Shown here: positions 9,570-21,276 of the stretch, piece by piece
How positions within the stretch are numbered: the stretch's first letter is position 1
Layout of the letters: every line of letters starts with the position of its first letter
The notes under the pieces: model-generated
What the model saw: only the letters and a program-made list of their open reading frames with translations
The model's database searches: none
Told to the model about the DNA's origin: nothing
From: Fallopia convolvulus
Taxonomy: Eukaryota > Streptophyta > Magnoliopsida > Caryophyllales > Polygonaceae
DNA: 64,000 bases
NCBI GenBank assembly: GCA_964016875.1
Contig: OZ024720.1
Span: 21,393,742-21,457,741, forward strand
Direction: 5' to 3'
Program-made: the position numbers and the translations under genes

Positions 9570-10964
9570 TGATATTCGCCTTTTTACTTGTGTTTTAAGG
9601 GTGTGTTTTTATGTGTTTGAGTCTTTTTCTTTAGTTTTATGTTGTGTTTGAGTCTTTTTCGTATTTCCTTAAGATATAGAGTCTACATAAGCTCTGAAGG
9701 TTTTTTATAGGTTTTGGAGCTGTTTGGAGCAACATTTGAGGAAAGGAAAAGCTCAAGGAATGAAGTCCATAAAGAGATGAAGAATCAAGTTCGAGCTAAG
9801 AAAGAAGTAGAGAAACTCGTTACAAAGACATAGGAAAAAGAATTGAGTCAACCGAGGTGTAACGAAACATATATCGAAGTTTTAATTACTCTCAAGTTAC
9901 AAGCCTATTTTCAATGCGAAAGGGGGTCGATAACGACCCTGTGAGGGTCAATACCGATGTCAGCAAGGGTCGATACCGAGGTACACAGGTTCGGTAACAA
10001 GGTGTTCAGCAAAAGAAGTTTGAAGAATTCAGCAAAGAGTCCTACCGACCCTGACGAGGTCAGTACCGAGGCGCTCACGATCGTTAGCGAAGACCGAGTC
10101 GGCGCATTTAAATGATATTTTATCCTATATCTTTTATGTTATTAGATAGTTTAAGGGATATATCTTTTAGAGATATTATTTCCTTATAGATAGCTTTAGT
10201 CTTTTCTATATAAACTCTTGTTCTAGCTTTAAGTTTTATCTTATCCCACAATTAACCTAGTTTAGGGTAGAAGTTAGAGCAAGAGAGAGAAGGGAGGGGG
10301 CGTGAGGAGAGTAGAGGGAATGAATTTGTGGAGTTACTTGGAATACAAGTTTGCTTTGAATTCAGTTCTGTATGTTTTCCTTTCATTAATTTAGATGTTC
10401 TTTTTAATTATGAATTGTGAGTAGTTCTCTCTCTCTAAGGTTGGGGTTAACCCAACAATGGTTATGCATGCTTGTTTATGATCATGATTTGATTGTCTTT
10501 ATGGCATAATTCTATTCTCTTGCTCTTAATCCTTGAAATGAAAGTTGAAAGGGAATTTCTCATTCATAGTTGAAGCGAAAGCGGAAACTTTGAATCAGAA
10601 TAGTCAACTTAGGGTTTTGAAACGAAAGTGGACCAATCCTAGTTGAAGTAGAAGAGATAAAGAGTAAGTTTATTAAATGATGAAATTTGATTGATTTACT
10701 TAATTGCTTAGTTGACGACTTTATGTGATAAAGGCATGATCTTTTTGTTCCACTAAACGTTTGTATGCATGTTTGTTGTTGTGGGGACACCTAAACCTTA
10801 GATTTTCTCCCTTTATTGATAAAAATGTGAACTTTCTCTCTTACTTGCACCCTAAGTAAGAACAAAACTTGATACTGACTTTTTCCTGTGGACGAAACTG
10901 ACTTCGCTATACACAGCGGGGTCTTGACTATAAATTTATTTGTTGTCAATAAACCCTTTCAACA
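9570..10964 (+). repeat. Solo LTR C (1395 bp)
   Basis: Begins TGATATTCGCC and ends TTCAACA; flanked by ATTAG at 9565-9569 and 10965-10969. It matches the 3' LTR of element 3 (31439-32851) along its length. TATA box at about 10207-10214, GA-rich tract at about 10277-10300, palindrome modules at 9927-9957 and around 10040-10110. No internal region or polypurine tract is attached on the left, so it is a recombination product. Confidence 0.88.
9927..9957. repeat. Palindrome module, solo LTR C U3
   Basis: TCGATAACGA at 9927 and TCAATACCGA at 9948, 21 bp apart, joined by CCCTGTGAGGG. A further pair, TCCTACCGA and TCAGTACCGA, follows near 10040-10070. Located upstream of the TATA box. Confidence 0.75.
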
Positions 10965-11015
10965 ATTAGCGATTGGGTTCCTCTGATGTGCGTGCATGCG
11001 TGCGTGCGAGTCTAT

Positions 11016-11169
11016 CCATGAGCGAATATCATGGGGTTCTAAATTTACGAGAGAATATCATAAATTTACCTATGAGTGAATATCATAGTTTACACATCAA
11101 TGAGTGAATATTATACATCTATCTATGAGCGAATATCATAGCTTTTATTTCTATGAGCGAATATCATAG
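11016..11169 (+). repeat. Array of six hairpin units (left copy)
   Basis: Each unit is a short inverted repeat around a near-constant 7-base loop GCGAATA/GTGAATA: CCATGA/TCATGG (11016-11034), TTTACGA/TCATAAA (11044-11064), CTATGA/TCATAG (11070-11088, 11123-11141, 11151-11169) and a decayed unit near 11098-11115. Stem bases differ between units but pair within units. Confidence 0.85.
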
Positions 11170-11910
11170 AAATCTTGCTCACTCTTAAGCGTGCCATTTG
11201 TTGAGGTTTAAGGTAGACCCATTGGAAAAAGGAAAACAGAGAAGGGAGAGCAGAATGTTGAAAAGGTTCCCGGTCGGGGATTTTGTTTTAGAAAACAAAT
11301 AACACAAAAACGAGGTGCTTCTCCAATAAGCTTTATTCTTAACACAACATTCATGCAATGAGCATTTTCAAAATGGGCGATATCCCAAGTATAAAGGACG
11401 AAATTATGTTGAAACTCTTGATTGATTGAGCTCTCCGACTTTGCGATGCATCCACTTAATATGATCCCTTCCAATTCGGGCTGATTTATACCATATATGT
11501 GTGTTTTTCCATTACCTTCTGACATATAGACCTCCACGCGTTGGGTTACGTTTGCCCGTTGGTAGGATGCGATTCATGCAACGGCAGCGTATCGACGATC
11601 CTCGGCGAAGGCGAGGTAGTCGGAAAGAGCGCAATGATTCTTTTATTGGTTTTGTCGAGGCACTTTTCACATAAAAGACCACAAATATTTTTGCAAACGA
11701 GCTCGGAGAGACGAAATGCAATCTCCGGCATAAATTTGGTTTATGCTTTGACGGATCTTGTTTCAATTTGGGCTCAACCTTGCTTGGGGGTACGCTTTTC
11801 AAGTTTGGCCATGAAAAAGAACGATAATATAGAATCCTTTCCGATGATAGCAAAAACCTATGAGCCCTTAAGAGAACTTCTCATGCCCCAACGATATCCG
11901 AGGGCTAAAC

Positions 11911-13007
11911 TGATGTGAGTCCATATACCGAGCCTACCTTCAACACTCTTAGTGACGAGCCTCCTCCCGAGGGGTCACCGCTCGGTAACGAGCTTGCTGG
12001 GGCGCCCTTGCAAGCAAATCGTGGTGCGCCTTTGCACATGCAAGATTCCGACCTTGGCGCGCCTTGGCTTTTTATGGATTGTTCTACCTCTTCGGGCACT
12101 ATTGATGGCGCCTTGTCCCATTACTCGAGTGGGGATTCCAGCCATAAAGACAAGTCCAATATGTATGATAAAGGGGAGCATACACTTGGACAAGCAACCA
12201 AGGCCGGCGTTCGAAGCGCTAAGAAGCCGAGTCAAGGAGCCATGCCCTATCTTGGGCGCATCACGCGAGCCCTATCTAAGCACTACTAGACAAAATCAAG
12301 GAGGAACTTATGGATCATAAGTTTCCGACGGCTAATGACGGTGAAGGTTGGAGTGTTCCTGTGACAATTGGTTCGACTAGTGCTAAAACTTGTATTATGT
12401 TTTGTTAAGGGTTTTAAGGTGGTTTTGTTAAAACTTTAGGGTGTTTTATGTAATAATGAGAGGGGTGTGGCTGAATTGTGAGAGGCTTGGTTTTAGGGTT
12501 ATAAGGTTTGTTTTTGGCCTCCTTTCCTCCTTAGACTTGAAAGATGAATCTTCTCTCTTTTACTTGTTTTTCAATCTAAGTTTGTTTGTTCTTTTCTTTT
12601 CAATCTCGTTGTTTGATCGTTGGTGAGTCATATCTGATGTTCTTTCAACTTATTTTGTTGATCTTGGTGATTAATATACAAGACTCAACATCCATATCCA
12701 ACACTCCATCAATCCACTTCCATTCGCTCCATCTATCGTTCCATTTCCATCTCGGTGGATTCTGCACCACCTAAGTATAATCGTCATAACGTCCAATCTA
12801 CACCTCATCTTGATCTGAACTGTGGAGGGATTCAACAAGACTCCAAGATCTAACTCCTAGTTTTGGAATCACCCAATTCCAAGTTCAGGCCATGAAGATC
12901 AAGCCAGTTGAAGACGGGTCACAGTCCTTGGTGTTTGTTGTCGGAATTCCTTGGAACTCTTTGAAGGTGAACCCTTTGCATCATCTACACCATCGATCCA
13001 GCCATCA
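11911..13007 (+). repeat. Solo-LTR-type insertion (1097 bp) in T2 left copy
   Basis: Starts TGATG and ends CATCA, flanked by exact TAAAC at 11906-11910 and 13008-13012. The right T2 copy has a single uninterrupted TAAACGTTCTC at the homologous place (near 33797). A 124-codon + frame at 11915-12289 ends ITRALSKHY and resembles the tail of a gypsy polyprotein, and GCTCGGTAACGAGC sits near 11970. Orientation is tentative. Confidence 0.75.
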
Positions 13008-13291
13008 TAAACGTTCTCATCCAAGTTGCACATCAAGGGCGTTTTCCATTCGAGATCCCTATGTGGCTTAGTTCTTGTGATCACGGTCACAGTTGCAAGC
13101 ACGTAATTGCTCACAATTTCGATTAGATTCCAATTGTTAGACATCCCAGATACGTCGAAACAAATTGAGGTCTTTGAGTGAGCTTCTTGGACCAGTGGCT
13201 AACGTTGTCAATGCATCAATGTCCAATCTTGAACAACTTGATTAGATTAGATGCCAATTGTTCTTTTAGCGTTTTTTGGGACTCTGTCGAG

Positions 13292-13510
13292 TCGGTAACG
13301 ACTCCCCTAGGGTCGGTACCGACCTTGTCGAAAAAACCCAGATCTCTTCTTTTTTGGGTTGTTTTCATGATCAGTGTCGAGTCGGTAACGACCCTATCCA
13401 GGTCAGTACCAACCCTGTCGACAGATCTCAGTTCTTTTCTTTTTAGTTTTGTTTTCATGGGGTCATTGCAGGCTCATTACCGACCCTCTGGCCTTGGTAC
13501 CAACCCTCCT
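13292..13510. repeat. Palindrome modules in the element 3 leader
   Basis: Three pairs, each 21 bp apart: TCGGTAACGA 13292 / TCGGTACCGA 13313; TCGGTAACGA 13382 / TCAGTACCAA 13403; TCATTACCGA about 13468 / TGGTACCAAC 21 bp on. T-rich spacers lie between pairs. All lie before the gag frame. Confidence 0.85.
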
Positions 13511-15074
13511 TTGAGAATCTGTTTTGCTTTTGATTTCGTTTTTGTTTTTGTTTTTGCTTACAGTGTATGCCAGCTGAAGGACGTCGAGTTGTCTCTAATC
13601 CAGTAGATGACTCTAAACCCGATCGATCCTTCCACTATAGATTAAGAGAAAACAAAGCAATGGCTGCAACACCTGAAGAGATGGCTCAATAGATGGTTGC
13701 TCTCCAGTGGCAGATGGAAGTGCTGAAAGCTAATAGAGATCAAGAACAAGAGCACACTGCCCGTCTAAGAGAGAAGTTGGATGCTTTTCCAAAGAATGCC
13801 AAGTAGTATATGCATCCAAAACTAGAGTGCCAGAATCCACCATCGTACTCCCTGAGATAGAGAAAGCCTTTGAGATCAAATCTCAATTCATATCCTTGAT
13901 TAAAAGATCTCAATTTGAAGGCAAACCAATGGAATGCCCAATAGAACATGTTAAAAACTTATGTGATACTATTGTTGCTAGTGGTGTCTCTCTTGAATAT
14001 GTTCTGTTGAAAGCTTTTAAGTGGTCTCTTGCAGGAAAAGCCTTGAGCTAGTTAGAGAGCCTACCTCCTAGGTTGGTAAGGACTTGGAAGGCTTTGCATG
14101 ACTGGTTCTTGACCAAGTTCTTCCCACAACACAAAACTACGGAGGTAAGGAAACGCATCACCTCCTACCACCAGCTGCCTAATGAGACCTTTGTGGAGAT
14201 ATGGGAGAGATTCAATGAGATGCTTAGACAGTGCACTACTCATGGGCAACCACAATATGTACTCCAAGAAATCTTCTTCCAAGGGATCAATGTTGAGATG
14301 AAGAACAGCAGCAACTTGCACACTGCTTGCGGTTTCATAGAGACGGATCTCGATTAGGCGTGGGCATTGCTTGACAAATTGACCAATTATGATGCGATGT
14401 ATGGCACATAGCAAGCCCAACAACCTCAAAGGCGGCACTATAATCCAAACAAGGATGAGGTCGACCCTAAAGTGAAGCACCAATTTTTGCAAGACGAGAT
14501 CAACCGACTGAAAAAGCAAGTAAGTTATCTTAAATCATCTCCATCTTGTCTTGAATGTCGGTCTCAATCCCATGTTACTTCCGCCTACACTAACTTGCAA
14601 CAAGTACATACTGTTGAGGCATATGAAGAAGCTAACTACATGAGGGGTCCCTATAGGAACCATTGTAATACTTTTTATGCAGGGAGAAATAACAATCAGC
14701 CCACCCGGGGCAATCATGCATATGGTCAAGGGAGCCAACCTCCTACGCAAGATCAAAGGGTTGCACCTTATAGGCCTTCGAGCTATCAAGAGCCATATTC
14801 ATGAGTACAAGGTCTACAAGAGGGTATTAACGGAGTCCACAACAAGATTGATAGTGTTCGTTTTGGCCTAAAAGGTGTACATGTACAATTGGGAGAGATC
14901 GAAATATGGAGAAAAAGTATAAATTCCCAACGACCTCAAGTTCAACTCCCGGGGCATCCCGAAGAGAATCCGAGAGGACAAATAGCAACCACACACCTCA
15001 GAAGTGGCAAGGAGTTGACATATTGAGCAAACCCCATTAATATGGAGCACGTAAAACGAAGATAATGCTCCAGT

Positions 15075-15265
15075 TAAGCCCGTTACTGACCCCAGCAGGG
15101 TCGATATCGAGGCTCAATCAATCGATACCGAGGCTCCCCAGGTCAGCACCGAGGCCTCCAGGCCAGGTAAGTCTTTTGAACCAAACTCTAATCTAGTTAC
15201 CGACTCTGATCTAGTTACCGACCCCCCAGGGTCGGTACCGACCCTTTATCTGCACCGATCGACCC
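15075..15265. repeat. Palindrome modules, gag-protease linker of element 3
   Basis: Contains TCGATATCGA (about 15101), TCGATACCGA (about 15122), TAGTTACCGA twice, and TCGGTACCGA at 15232. Spacing is 18-21 bp here. The corresponding linkers in element 2 (25829) and R (62810-62990) also carry their family units. Confidence 0.8.
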
Positions 15266-15419
15266 TCTTGTCGATTCAGTAGGGCCTAGATCACGGTTTC
15301 TTTCCACTCCAAGTCCGTCGAAGACTCTTTCTTTTCCGACCAAGAAAGCTAATGATGTCACAGAAGGATAGTTTAGATGTTTTGTTAAGATTCTTGAAGG
15401 GTTAAATATTTCTGCTCCA

Positions 15420-15424
15420 TTTAC
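15420..15424 (+). repeat. Target-site duplication of element 2, left
   Basis: TTTAC, repeated exactly at 27095-27099 on the other side of element 2. Confidence 0.92.
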
Positions 15425-15575
15425 TGTTGAGAGGGTTTCTTGACAACAAATAAATTTATAATCAAGACCCCGCTGAGTATAGGAAGGTCAGGATCGTTCC
15501 ACAGGAAGCAAGGTTGTTCGTTTATCAATCTACTAAAAAGCAAACAAAAACAAATAAAAAAACTCACAAGTAGCC

Positions 15576-15607
15576 TCGTTAACGACGTTGTCAAGGTTGT
15601 TAACGAA
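15576..15607. repeat. Palindrome module, LTR B U5
   Basis: TCGTTAACGA at 15576 and TTGTTAACGA 21 bp on. About 150 bp from the LTR end, as in LTRs A, D and the solo LTR B. Confidence 0.8.
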
Positions 15608-16618
15608 CCACCGAACACAAGAACACTTCAAATAACGACCTAATTAAATTCTAATTAAATTCGGTACCGAGGCAAGTACTCAGCAACGAAAATTCACTAG
15701 AAATAATTCAAATAAAACAAAGATCTAGGACTAGGGACACCACAACATAGCCAAGCAGAAAAACTCGTAAGAAGATAAGATCATGCCTTTAAACAGATAG
15801 AGTCATCAACTTTCGTTGACTTAGCAAGTAAATTAACAAACTTTCGTATCCTAATTCACTCAATTGCTTGTTTTGGATCTAAAGCTTGAAACTTTCGTAT
15901 TCAAACAATATCAACCTTCAAGTTACTAACTTTCTCTTTCAATCAAGTTAAAAACTCAAATTACCTCAACTTTCGTTTTGGTATAAGCACAACAAACAAT
16001 TCTCAATAAAAGATAAAAGGCATTCAACACACAATCTTACTCATCAAACATGCTCAACTATGTCGGGCTTAACCCCGATCCTAGAAAAGAAAACTACTCA
16101 CTACTCATGACTAAGAAACTAATAATTTCAATCAATGGAAACATTGAAAACAAAACAGTACTCAAATTAATAAGAAAATATCGCCTTATAGAGATTCAGA
16201 AGAAACCGAAAACATCAAAATGCCGAATCAAAATCACGACTAACGATCCCGGTGACTGTCGTCTACCAAGCCTCCTCCGATCTGACTCCGATCCGACTTC
16301 TCTCTCTCTCGGCTCTTCGAAATTCTCTTTTCCCTAAAAATTCTCTTCTAAAAGCCCCCCTCTCCTATGCTAGATAGAAGGATATTTATACTAAAAAGGC
16401 TAAAAACTAAAAAAAGCTAAAAGATATAAACTTTCCTAAAAAGATAGAAACAAACCCTAAAAGATAGAAATAAAATCTAAAAGGATAATAAAACCTAAAA
16501 TACATATTCTAATAACCCCCAAAAGATTCTAAAAAGATACTCAACCGACACGGAAATAAATTCCCGCTCAGGATCGGTGAATTATAAAATAAATCTTCAA
16601 TTCTTCTCCTTCGTGGTC

Positions 16619-16672
16619 TCGTTAACGAGCCCTCACAGTCTCGTTAACGAGCCCTCACAGCCTCGTTAACGA
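16619..16672. repeat. Palindrome module, LTR B U3
   Basis: Three exact TCGTTAACGA units at 16619, 16641 and 16663, a 22-bp tandem period with CCCTCACAG spacers. The other LTR of the same element (26715-27094) has only two units, the second degenerate (near 26780-26805), so the unit number changed within one LTR pair. Confidence 0.88.
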
Positions 16673-16947
16673 GCCTGGGCTTTTGTTTTCTTCCACACTT
16701 CCTCTCGTAATCTTGAGCTCTGACTTCTTCAATCTTGTACTCCTCCGTCTTTCACTGTAATGCTCCAAATTCAGCTCCATATAGCTCTTTTCCTCGCTAA
16801 AACCTAGAAAATAGCGTAGCTTCCACTCTTTTCATAGAAATATGCAAAACTACCTAAAAACACTCAAAACTAAACCTAAACTTAACAAAACTAAACCTAA
16901 TAAGCAAAGAAAACCTACTAAAAACTATACTAGAAATGCGAACATCA

Positions 16948-18715
16948 AAATACCCCATACTTAGACTTGCTTGTCCTCAAGCAATAAACAAAATACTAAC
17001 CAAAACCAAAACAAACATACTCATCAAGACATAGCCAACTTATAAAAAGCAACATCTGCACATGAGAAAAATATAGCAAAAGACTATTAACATCCTCACA
17101 CATATATGCACTTAAATAGACATAAAATAATACAATCCAACCTTATACGGGATATTGTGTTTCACTCAACTCTCAAGTGTTTAAGCTTATAAATTCAATC
17201 TCTCAACTCATCCTATATACAAAAACTCATAGAAATTGGAACTTATATCACCAGTACTTTCCACCCAAGATTTGTCAAAACAAGCAAAGAATCATCAAGA
17301 GAACTTAGGGGACTCAATGAAAAACTTCAAAGAAGTTTCCATTCGGCTGGGTTGTAATGGGGCTTGGTAAAGACAATAAGGCGTGGAAATATTTTGGTTA
17401 TGTGGTGCTAATAATATCCGGGAATCAAAGACTCCTAAAAAAACTCACACAAATCCAAAAACTCTCATAAAAGATTATACCAAATTCATTCTTCTTTTTG
17501 CACACTCATTTTCACTCACCCTTTTACATCCTAGAAAGTCTCATAACAAGTTAAAAGAATCTCTGATATTATCTATAAATACAATTGCACCTCAACTCTT
17601 CACCTCCTTTATCATTCTCCTTCTCTTTTTTTTATTTTATTTTTTTCGCCTCGCTGCCTCGTTAACGAACCCACATCAGGGTCGTTAACGAGCCACCGTA
17701 TACATTCTTTCTCCTCTTTTCACTTCCTTCAAAAACTTTATTTCGTGCATTTTTTTCTTATCAAGAGACCTTTCTTATTACATGTAAAAGCAAGAGACTT
17801 CCAATCTACCCTTCCCAAATATCCTTCAATTAAAGCAAACTATAAGAAACTCCTTTCTTTTTTAACACACCACAAAACTTACCTCTCCAATCTAAGTCCT
17901 AATTCCCGGATAGGGTCAAGCTTATCTCGGCTAGGGAATACTTTTTGTGGAGCTAAAAATAAAAGGTTTCAGGCTAGAATTGGTTATCAAAAAGAAGGAA
18001 TAATGTAAAGGTAGATAGGGAATAATAAGGCTTATGAAAATAAGTTCTCCATCATATGATCTTTACAAGTAATGAACTAAAAATCTTATAAGGGTCTCAG
18101 GAAATAGATAACCATCACAATTCCAAGAGATAATATGCATAAAGAAAGTAAATCACACAAGAAAAGAAGAGGGATTTATAAATGTTCTCCCTATAAGGCC
18201 AAAAATAACTCACAAGGTAGATTTTGTTGGATTGCATCATCTATGCTATAAAGTATATGTGCAAAATTTCATCAAATGCTATCTTCTTCTAAAACCAATA
18301 ATTTCAAGTTGAGAATCCTTCTATACTTTTAAATACATGCTTCCATGGAATTATATGATTAAGTTAGCGATTGCTATCATAGAACTTAAGAAGGGATATC
18401 TATCAATTCTAAAAAAAACTCTTTTTTTTAGATTTTTTCAAAAAAAAATTCGATTTTTTTTTATCTTTTTTTTTTATCTTTTCGACATAAAGAAATAGAA
18501 ACTACATAACCCATATAAACACCTAGGACATAAGTTTTCCACTTTCTCCCACCCCATACTTAAAATTACAATGTCCCCACTGTAAGAAAAATAAGAAGAA
18601 GGAAAAGAAATAGAAAAGAAAACATCAAAAGATTAAAAAGAAAAAGAAAGACATAAAAAAAAACTTACAAAGTTGTAAAAGTGGAAACAAGGAAAAACTT
18701 CATCTTCAGGCTGAA
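16948..18715 (-). other. 3' UTR of element 2
   Basis: No gene. Carries the polypurine tract (16952-16962), two TCGTTAACGA units at about 17655-17690 (23 bp apart, roughly 710-740 bp from the LTR), and an internal polypurine-like word (18551-18561). Long A/T runs at 18410-18480. Short frames here are not conserved in the other elements. Confidence 0.75.
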
Positions 18716-20326
18716 TCAACGGTTTGGTGGAGGAAAGTAGTGCTCAAAGTTCCCCATGAAGTCGTACATCGTCCTCCAACGCTCAGCGTCCTCCGCCTCT
18801 CTCTGACAATGCCTCTCATCCTCAATCGACATGAGAGCTGAATAGACAGTTTCCCATCTATCCATCCTCTTATGAATGTGATCCTGCTGGAGGTGAAGCT
18901 GCTGCATCCGTGCAGAAAGATCCTCGGCCCATGGTGGTGGTATACTCGATCCTGTGTACTCGGGTTGAGGAGGTGGTGGGTAGTGAGGCTGGAAATGGTC
19001 TTGATACATCACCGGGTTATAAGGAATGAGTCCATAGGCATGAGGGTCGACAGGAGCTGGTGGTGGGTCGACAGGAGCTCTCGGCACCTCGTTAACGAAG
19101 TTGGGTGCCTCGTTAACAGTGTTGGGATGGTGCTAGAAATGGTCGTTAACGAGCCTGGTGGGCTCGTCAACAAAGATGTTGCTCCCTAGGACCTCTGTGT
19201 CGATGTCTTCTTCCTCGAAATTGAGCTCCTCAGTGCCGCCCTCGGTGTCGGCTTCTTCAGTGTCGTTGCCTACTACCTCGGTGTCCTCTTCATCATCTTC
19301 ATCTTCATCTTCATCCATGGCTTCCCGCTCAAACCGGGATTCACATGGCCTAAGCGAAAGCTCGTCCTCCGGTTTAGGTTCAAATGGGTAGGCATGTCCC
19401 GTCCACGCCTCGTACCAATTCGGTACGTAGAGAAGATCGAACTTGTCGAGGGTGGGTGTAACGATACGATCTTGAACCTTCACCTTGAATTCTCCCTCGG
19501 CTTGAATGAAGACACCGGAGCTATACCAATAATTTTTGTTGAGGAGTTGGGCGTGAGCCGGTGTGTAGCGGGTGAGATCGACTCCAAGATTCTTAGCCAA
19601 GAGGCTAACCAAATTGCCACACCAAACCTCCTTGGACTTGGTTGATTTTCCGATGTATTAAATCCATTCGTACCCCAAATTCTAGGGGTCGGGCTCCTCA
19701 AAAAGGATGGTGCGGAAACAAGCAACTTCCGTCCTTGTAGGCCGGTTCAACTCTCTCTTCGGCCAAAATGTCGTTGCGAGGACTCTAAGAATAATCCTGA
19801 AGATGGGGTTGATAATGGTTGCCCCGGATAATGCCGCGGTGGAGGATTGAACCTCCCCGGTGATATAGCTCCAAGTGCGAGTCACTCGGTAGTCCTTCAA
19901 GCTATAGTCTCTCGATGGGTTTGGGAGCTCTAAGATTGCGTTGAACTCCGCCATTGTGAACTCACGGTCCTCGTTACCGAGCCGAAACCAGATCCGTCCC
20001 GCCGAGGTCTTCGACGAGAAGTTGGTCTCCAAGGTGGGCAAGAACTCGGATGTGAGGGTCGGATAGTGTGGCAAACTCTCCTGCTTCAAAAGATGGGCGG
20101 CTCCAAGGATAACGAAAGCGTCTTTAACATCCGTGTAGATCCCCGTGTTGACAGCGCTGGACTTTGAGTACCATCGGGTGTAGTGGTCCTTCTCCAGAAA
20201 ATCACGGTAACGTCGTACTTGGCCTCGAGTGCTCAAAATCACATCATCCACTCGAGGTGGAGATGGGGACCTATGGTTTCTCCTTTTCTTCTGAACTCGG
20301 GTAGCGGGTCTGCTTGAACTTGCCAT
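18716..20326 (-). pseudogene. Post-pol ORF of element 2 (ATHILA ORF1-type)
   Basis: One frame throughout, broken by stops around 19685 (two) and 19133. Starts at ATG 20326 (begins MASSSRPATRVQKKRRNHRS, a basic N-terminus), then a conserved core (TLETNF, IWFRLGNEDREFTMAEFNAIL), an acidic stretch (about 19200-19330) and a C-terminal Pro/Gln-rich tail with a coiled-coil-like segment (MQQLHLQQDHIHKRMDRWE). It aligns with the R ORF (58459-60243). This ORF occupies the env position of Athila-type elements; its function is unknown and I see no signal peptide or transmembrane segment. A T-rich GTAG acceptor lies 5 nt before the ATG. Confidence 0.75.
19086..19175. repeat. Palindrome modules in the post-pol ORF tail of element 2
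   Basis: TCGTTAACGA with TCGTTAACAG 21 bp on (about 19088-19118), and TCGTTAACGA with TCGTCAACAA 21 bp on (about 19143-19173). They encode LVNE/VNEP-type peptides in the coding frame. Confidence 0.8.
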
Positions 20327-20331
20327 GGATC

Positions 20332-20345
20332 CTACAAAATAATCA
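20332..20345 (-). promoter_or_regulatory. Putative 3' splice site before the post-pol ORF (element 2)
   Basis: On the minus strand GATTATTTTGTAG, then GATCC, then ATG at 20326: a T-rich tract and AG exactly 5 nt before the start. R has GTGTGTAG, then GTACA, then ATG (60243). No donor was identified. Confidence 0.4.
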
Positions 20346-20495
20346 AGACTTTTCCAAGATAAGATCCACTCAAAAAATATAGATAGGTAAGAGACCCCAT
20401 ACTTAGTCTCGAATTAACCTCGGAATTATTCGTTAACTACCCAATTGGGTCGTTTACGATTCTGGACTCGGATTGATCTATGAAGCATTGCAGGG

Positions 20496-20526
20496 TCGTT
20501 AACGAGCCTGGGTGGGTCGTTAACGA
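20496..20526. repeat. Palindrome module, ORF leader of element 2
   Basis: TCGTTAACGA at 20496 and 20517; linker GCCTGGGTGGG. One of the cleanest 31-bp copies. Confidence 0.9.
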
Positions 20527-21245
20527 GCCGCCGAGAACAAAAACCAGAATTTCCGATTTTAATCTACCTTAAATTAAAACACAAATCAAGCATGTAATCT
20601 TCTATATTTTTCCATCGATCCCTCAATCGGGTATAAGCACCCCATACTTGCTCGATTACCCATCCCGAACATGCTAAAATTACCCAAAATTTTGACATGC
20701 AAAGATTGAACTTAAGATTTAGAACAAGAAAAATTCATTCTTTCCTAACTAGAGTGTTGCCATAGATAATCTAACATGAATAATTCTTCCTAAAACATGA
20801 ACAACTAAGCACAATCAAGAATTTTTATGAACAAAAACCAAGCATGCAAATCGACCTTTCTAAGAACACGATTCAAGACACGAAATTTTGACCCTAAAGA
20901 CAATCAATCATGCAATTTCGAGCAAGGGTTTAGAAATCATACCAGAGAATCGAGAAATTGAAGAAAAAAGGGTCGGAATCGGGGTGATTAACGAGCTTGT
21001 GTCTCGTCGGTGATCGGTTTTCGAGCTCCGGTAAGGAGGGCCTCTCGGTGGTCGGTGAAGTGAAGGATTCCGAACCGGTGGGGGAGAAGGGAGAGGGAAT
21101 TCGAGCTTTTATGGAAGGGGGTAAAAGGGGTTTTTATAGGAGGGGAATGGATAGGTAGAGGCGGCGGCTAGGGTAGAAAATAAGATGGATTAGGGTAAAA
21201 ATCTTACCTGCCCCGTTTCTTGACGAGTCGGGTCTTCGAATCGGG

Positions 21246-21276
21246 TCGTTAACGACCCTGGGTGGGTCGTTAATGA
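21246..21276. repeat. Palindrome module after integrase of element 2
   Basis: TCGTTAACGA at 21246 and TCGTTAATGA at 21267, linker CCCTGGGTGGG. Confidence 0.88.

Larger units (their letters stand above)
10965..13241. repeat. Flank block T2, left copy
   Basis: Sequence following LTR C that is repeated after the right LTR C (32852-34052), with about the same divergence as the LTRs. It begins ATTAGCGATTGGG in both. Content: a hairpin array (11016-11169), then DNA that encodes similar short frames on both strands in both copies (for example + strand 11541-11910 with CNGSVSTILGE; - strand 12899-13144 with LIEIVSN), but I recognise no protein. The block ends where the leader of element 3 starts. 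A 1097-bp insertion (11911-13007) is present only in this copy. Confidence 0.7.
13567..15424 (+). pseudogene. gag and gag-protease linker of element 3
   Basis: Degenerate gag. Visible pieces: N-terminal coil about 13650-13800; core at 13827-14051 and 14073-14357 with TWKALHDWFLTKFFPQHKTTE and ERFNEMLRQCTTHGQPQYVL; a zinc-knuckle region at 14472-14804. Several stops (TAG and TAA) break it. The knuckle reads CLECRSQSHVTSAY: the final Cys of CX2CX4HX4C is Tyr, whereas element 2 keeps FACTN there. The linker (15075-15265) is packed with TCG...CGA palindromes. The frame then begins the protease region (FVKILEGLNIS) and is cut at 15424 by element 2. The gag would form the virus-like particle shell. 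Confidence 0.8.
15425..16947 (-). repeat. 3' LTR of element 2 (LTR B, 1523 bp)
   Basis: On the minus strand it begins TGATGTTCGC at 16947 and ends CAACA at 15425. TATA box is the reverse of 16383-16390. The U3 palindrome module is at 16619-16672 and a U5 module at 15576-15607. The same family supplies the solo LTR at 28015-29498. Confidence 0.92.

Noticed and set aside
11016..11169. CRISPR-like array
   Set aside because: Units are hairpins with variable stems and uneven spacing in plant retroelement DNA; no unique spacers of constant length and no cas genes.
11541..11918. Conserved + frame in block T2 as a functional gene
   Set aside because: Present in both copies of T2, but the copies are a duplication and the minus strand is equally open; conservation is not independent evidence of coding.
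18410..18480. A/T homopolymer run as an origin or terminator
   Set aside because: Simple low-complexity tract in a retroelement 3' UTR with no supporting context.
19158..19391. Ser-rich + strand frame of 77 codons
   Set aside because: Mirror of the acidic (GAN codon) stretch in the post-pol ORF on the minus strand.
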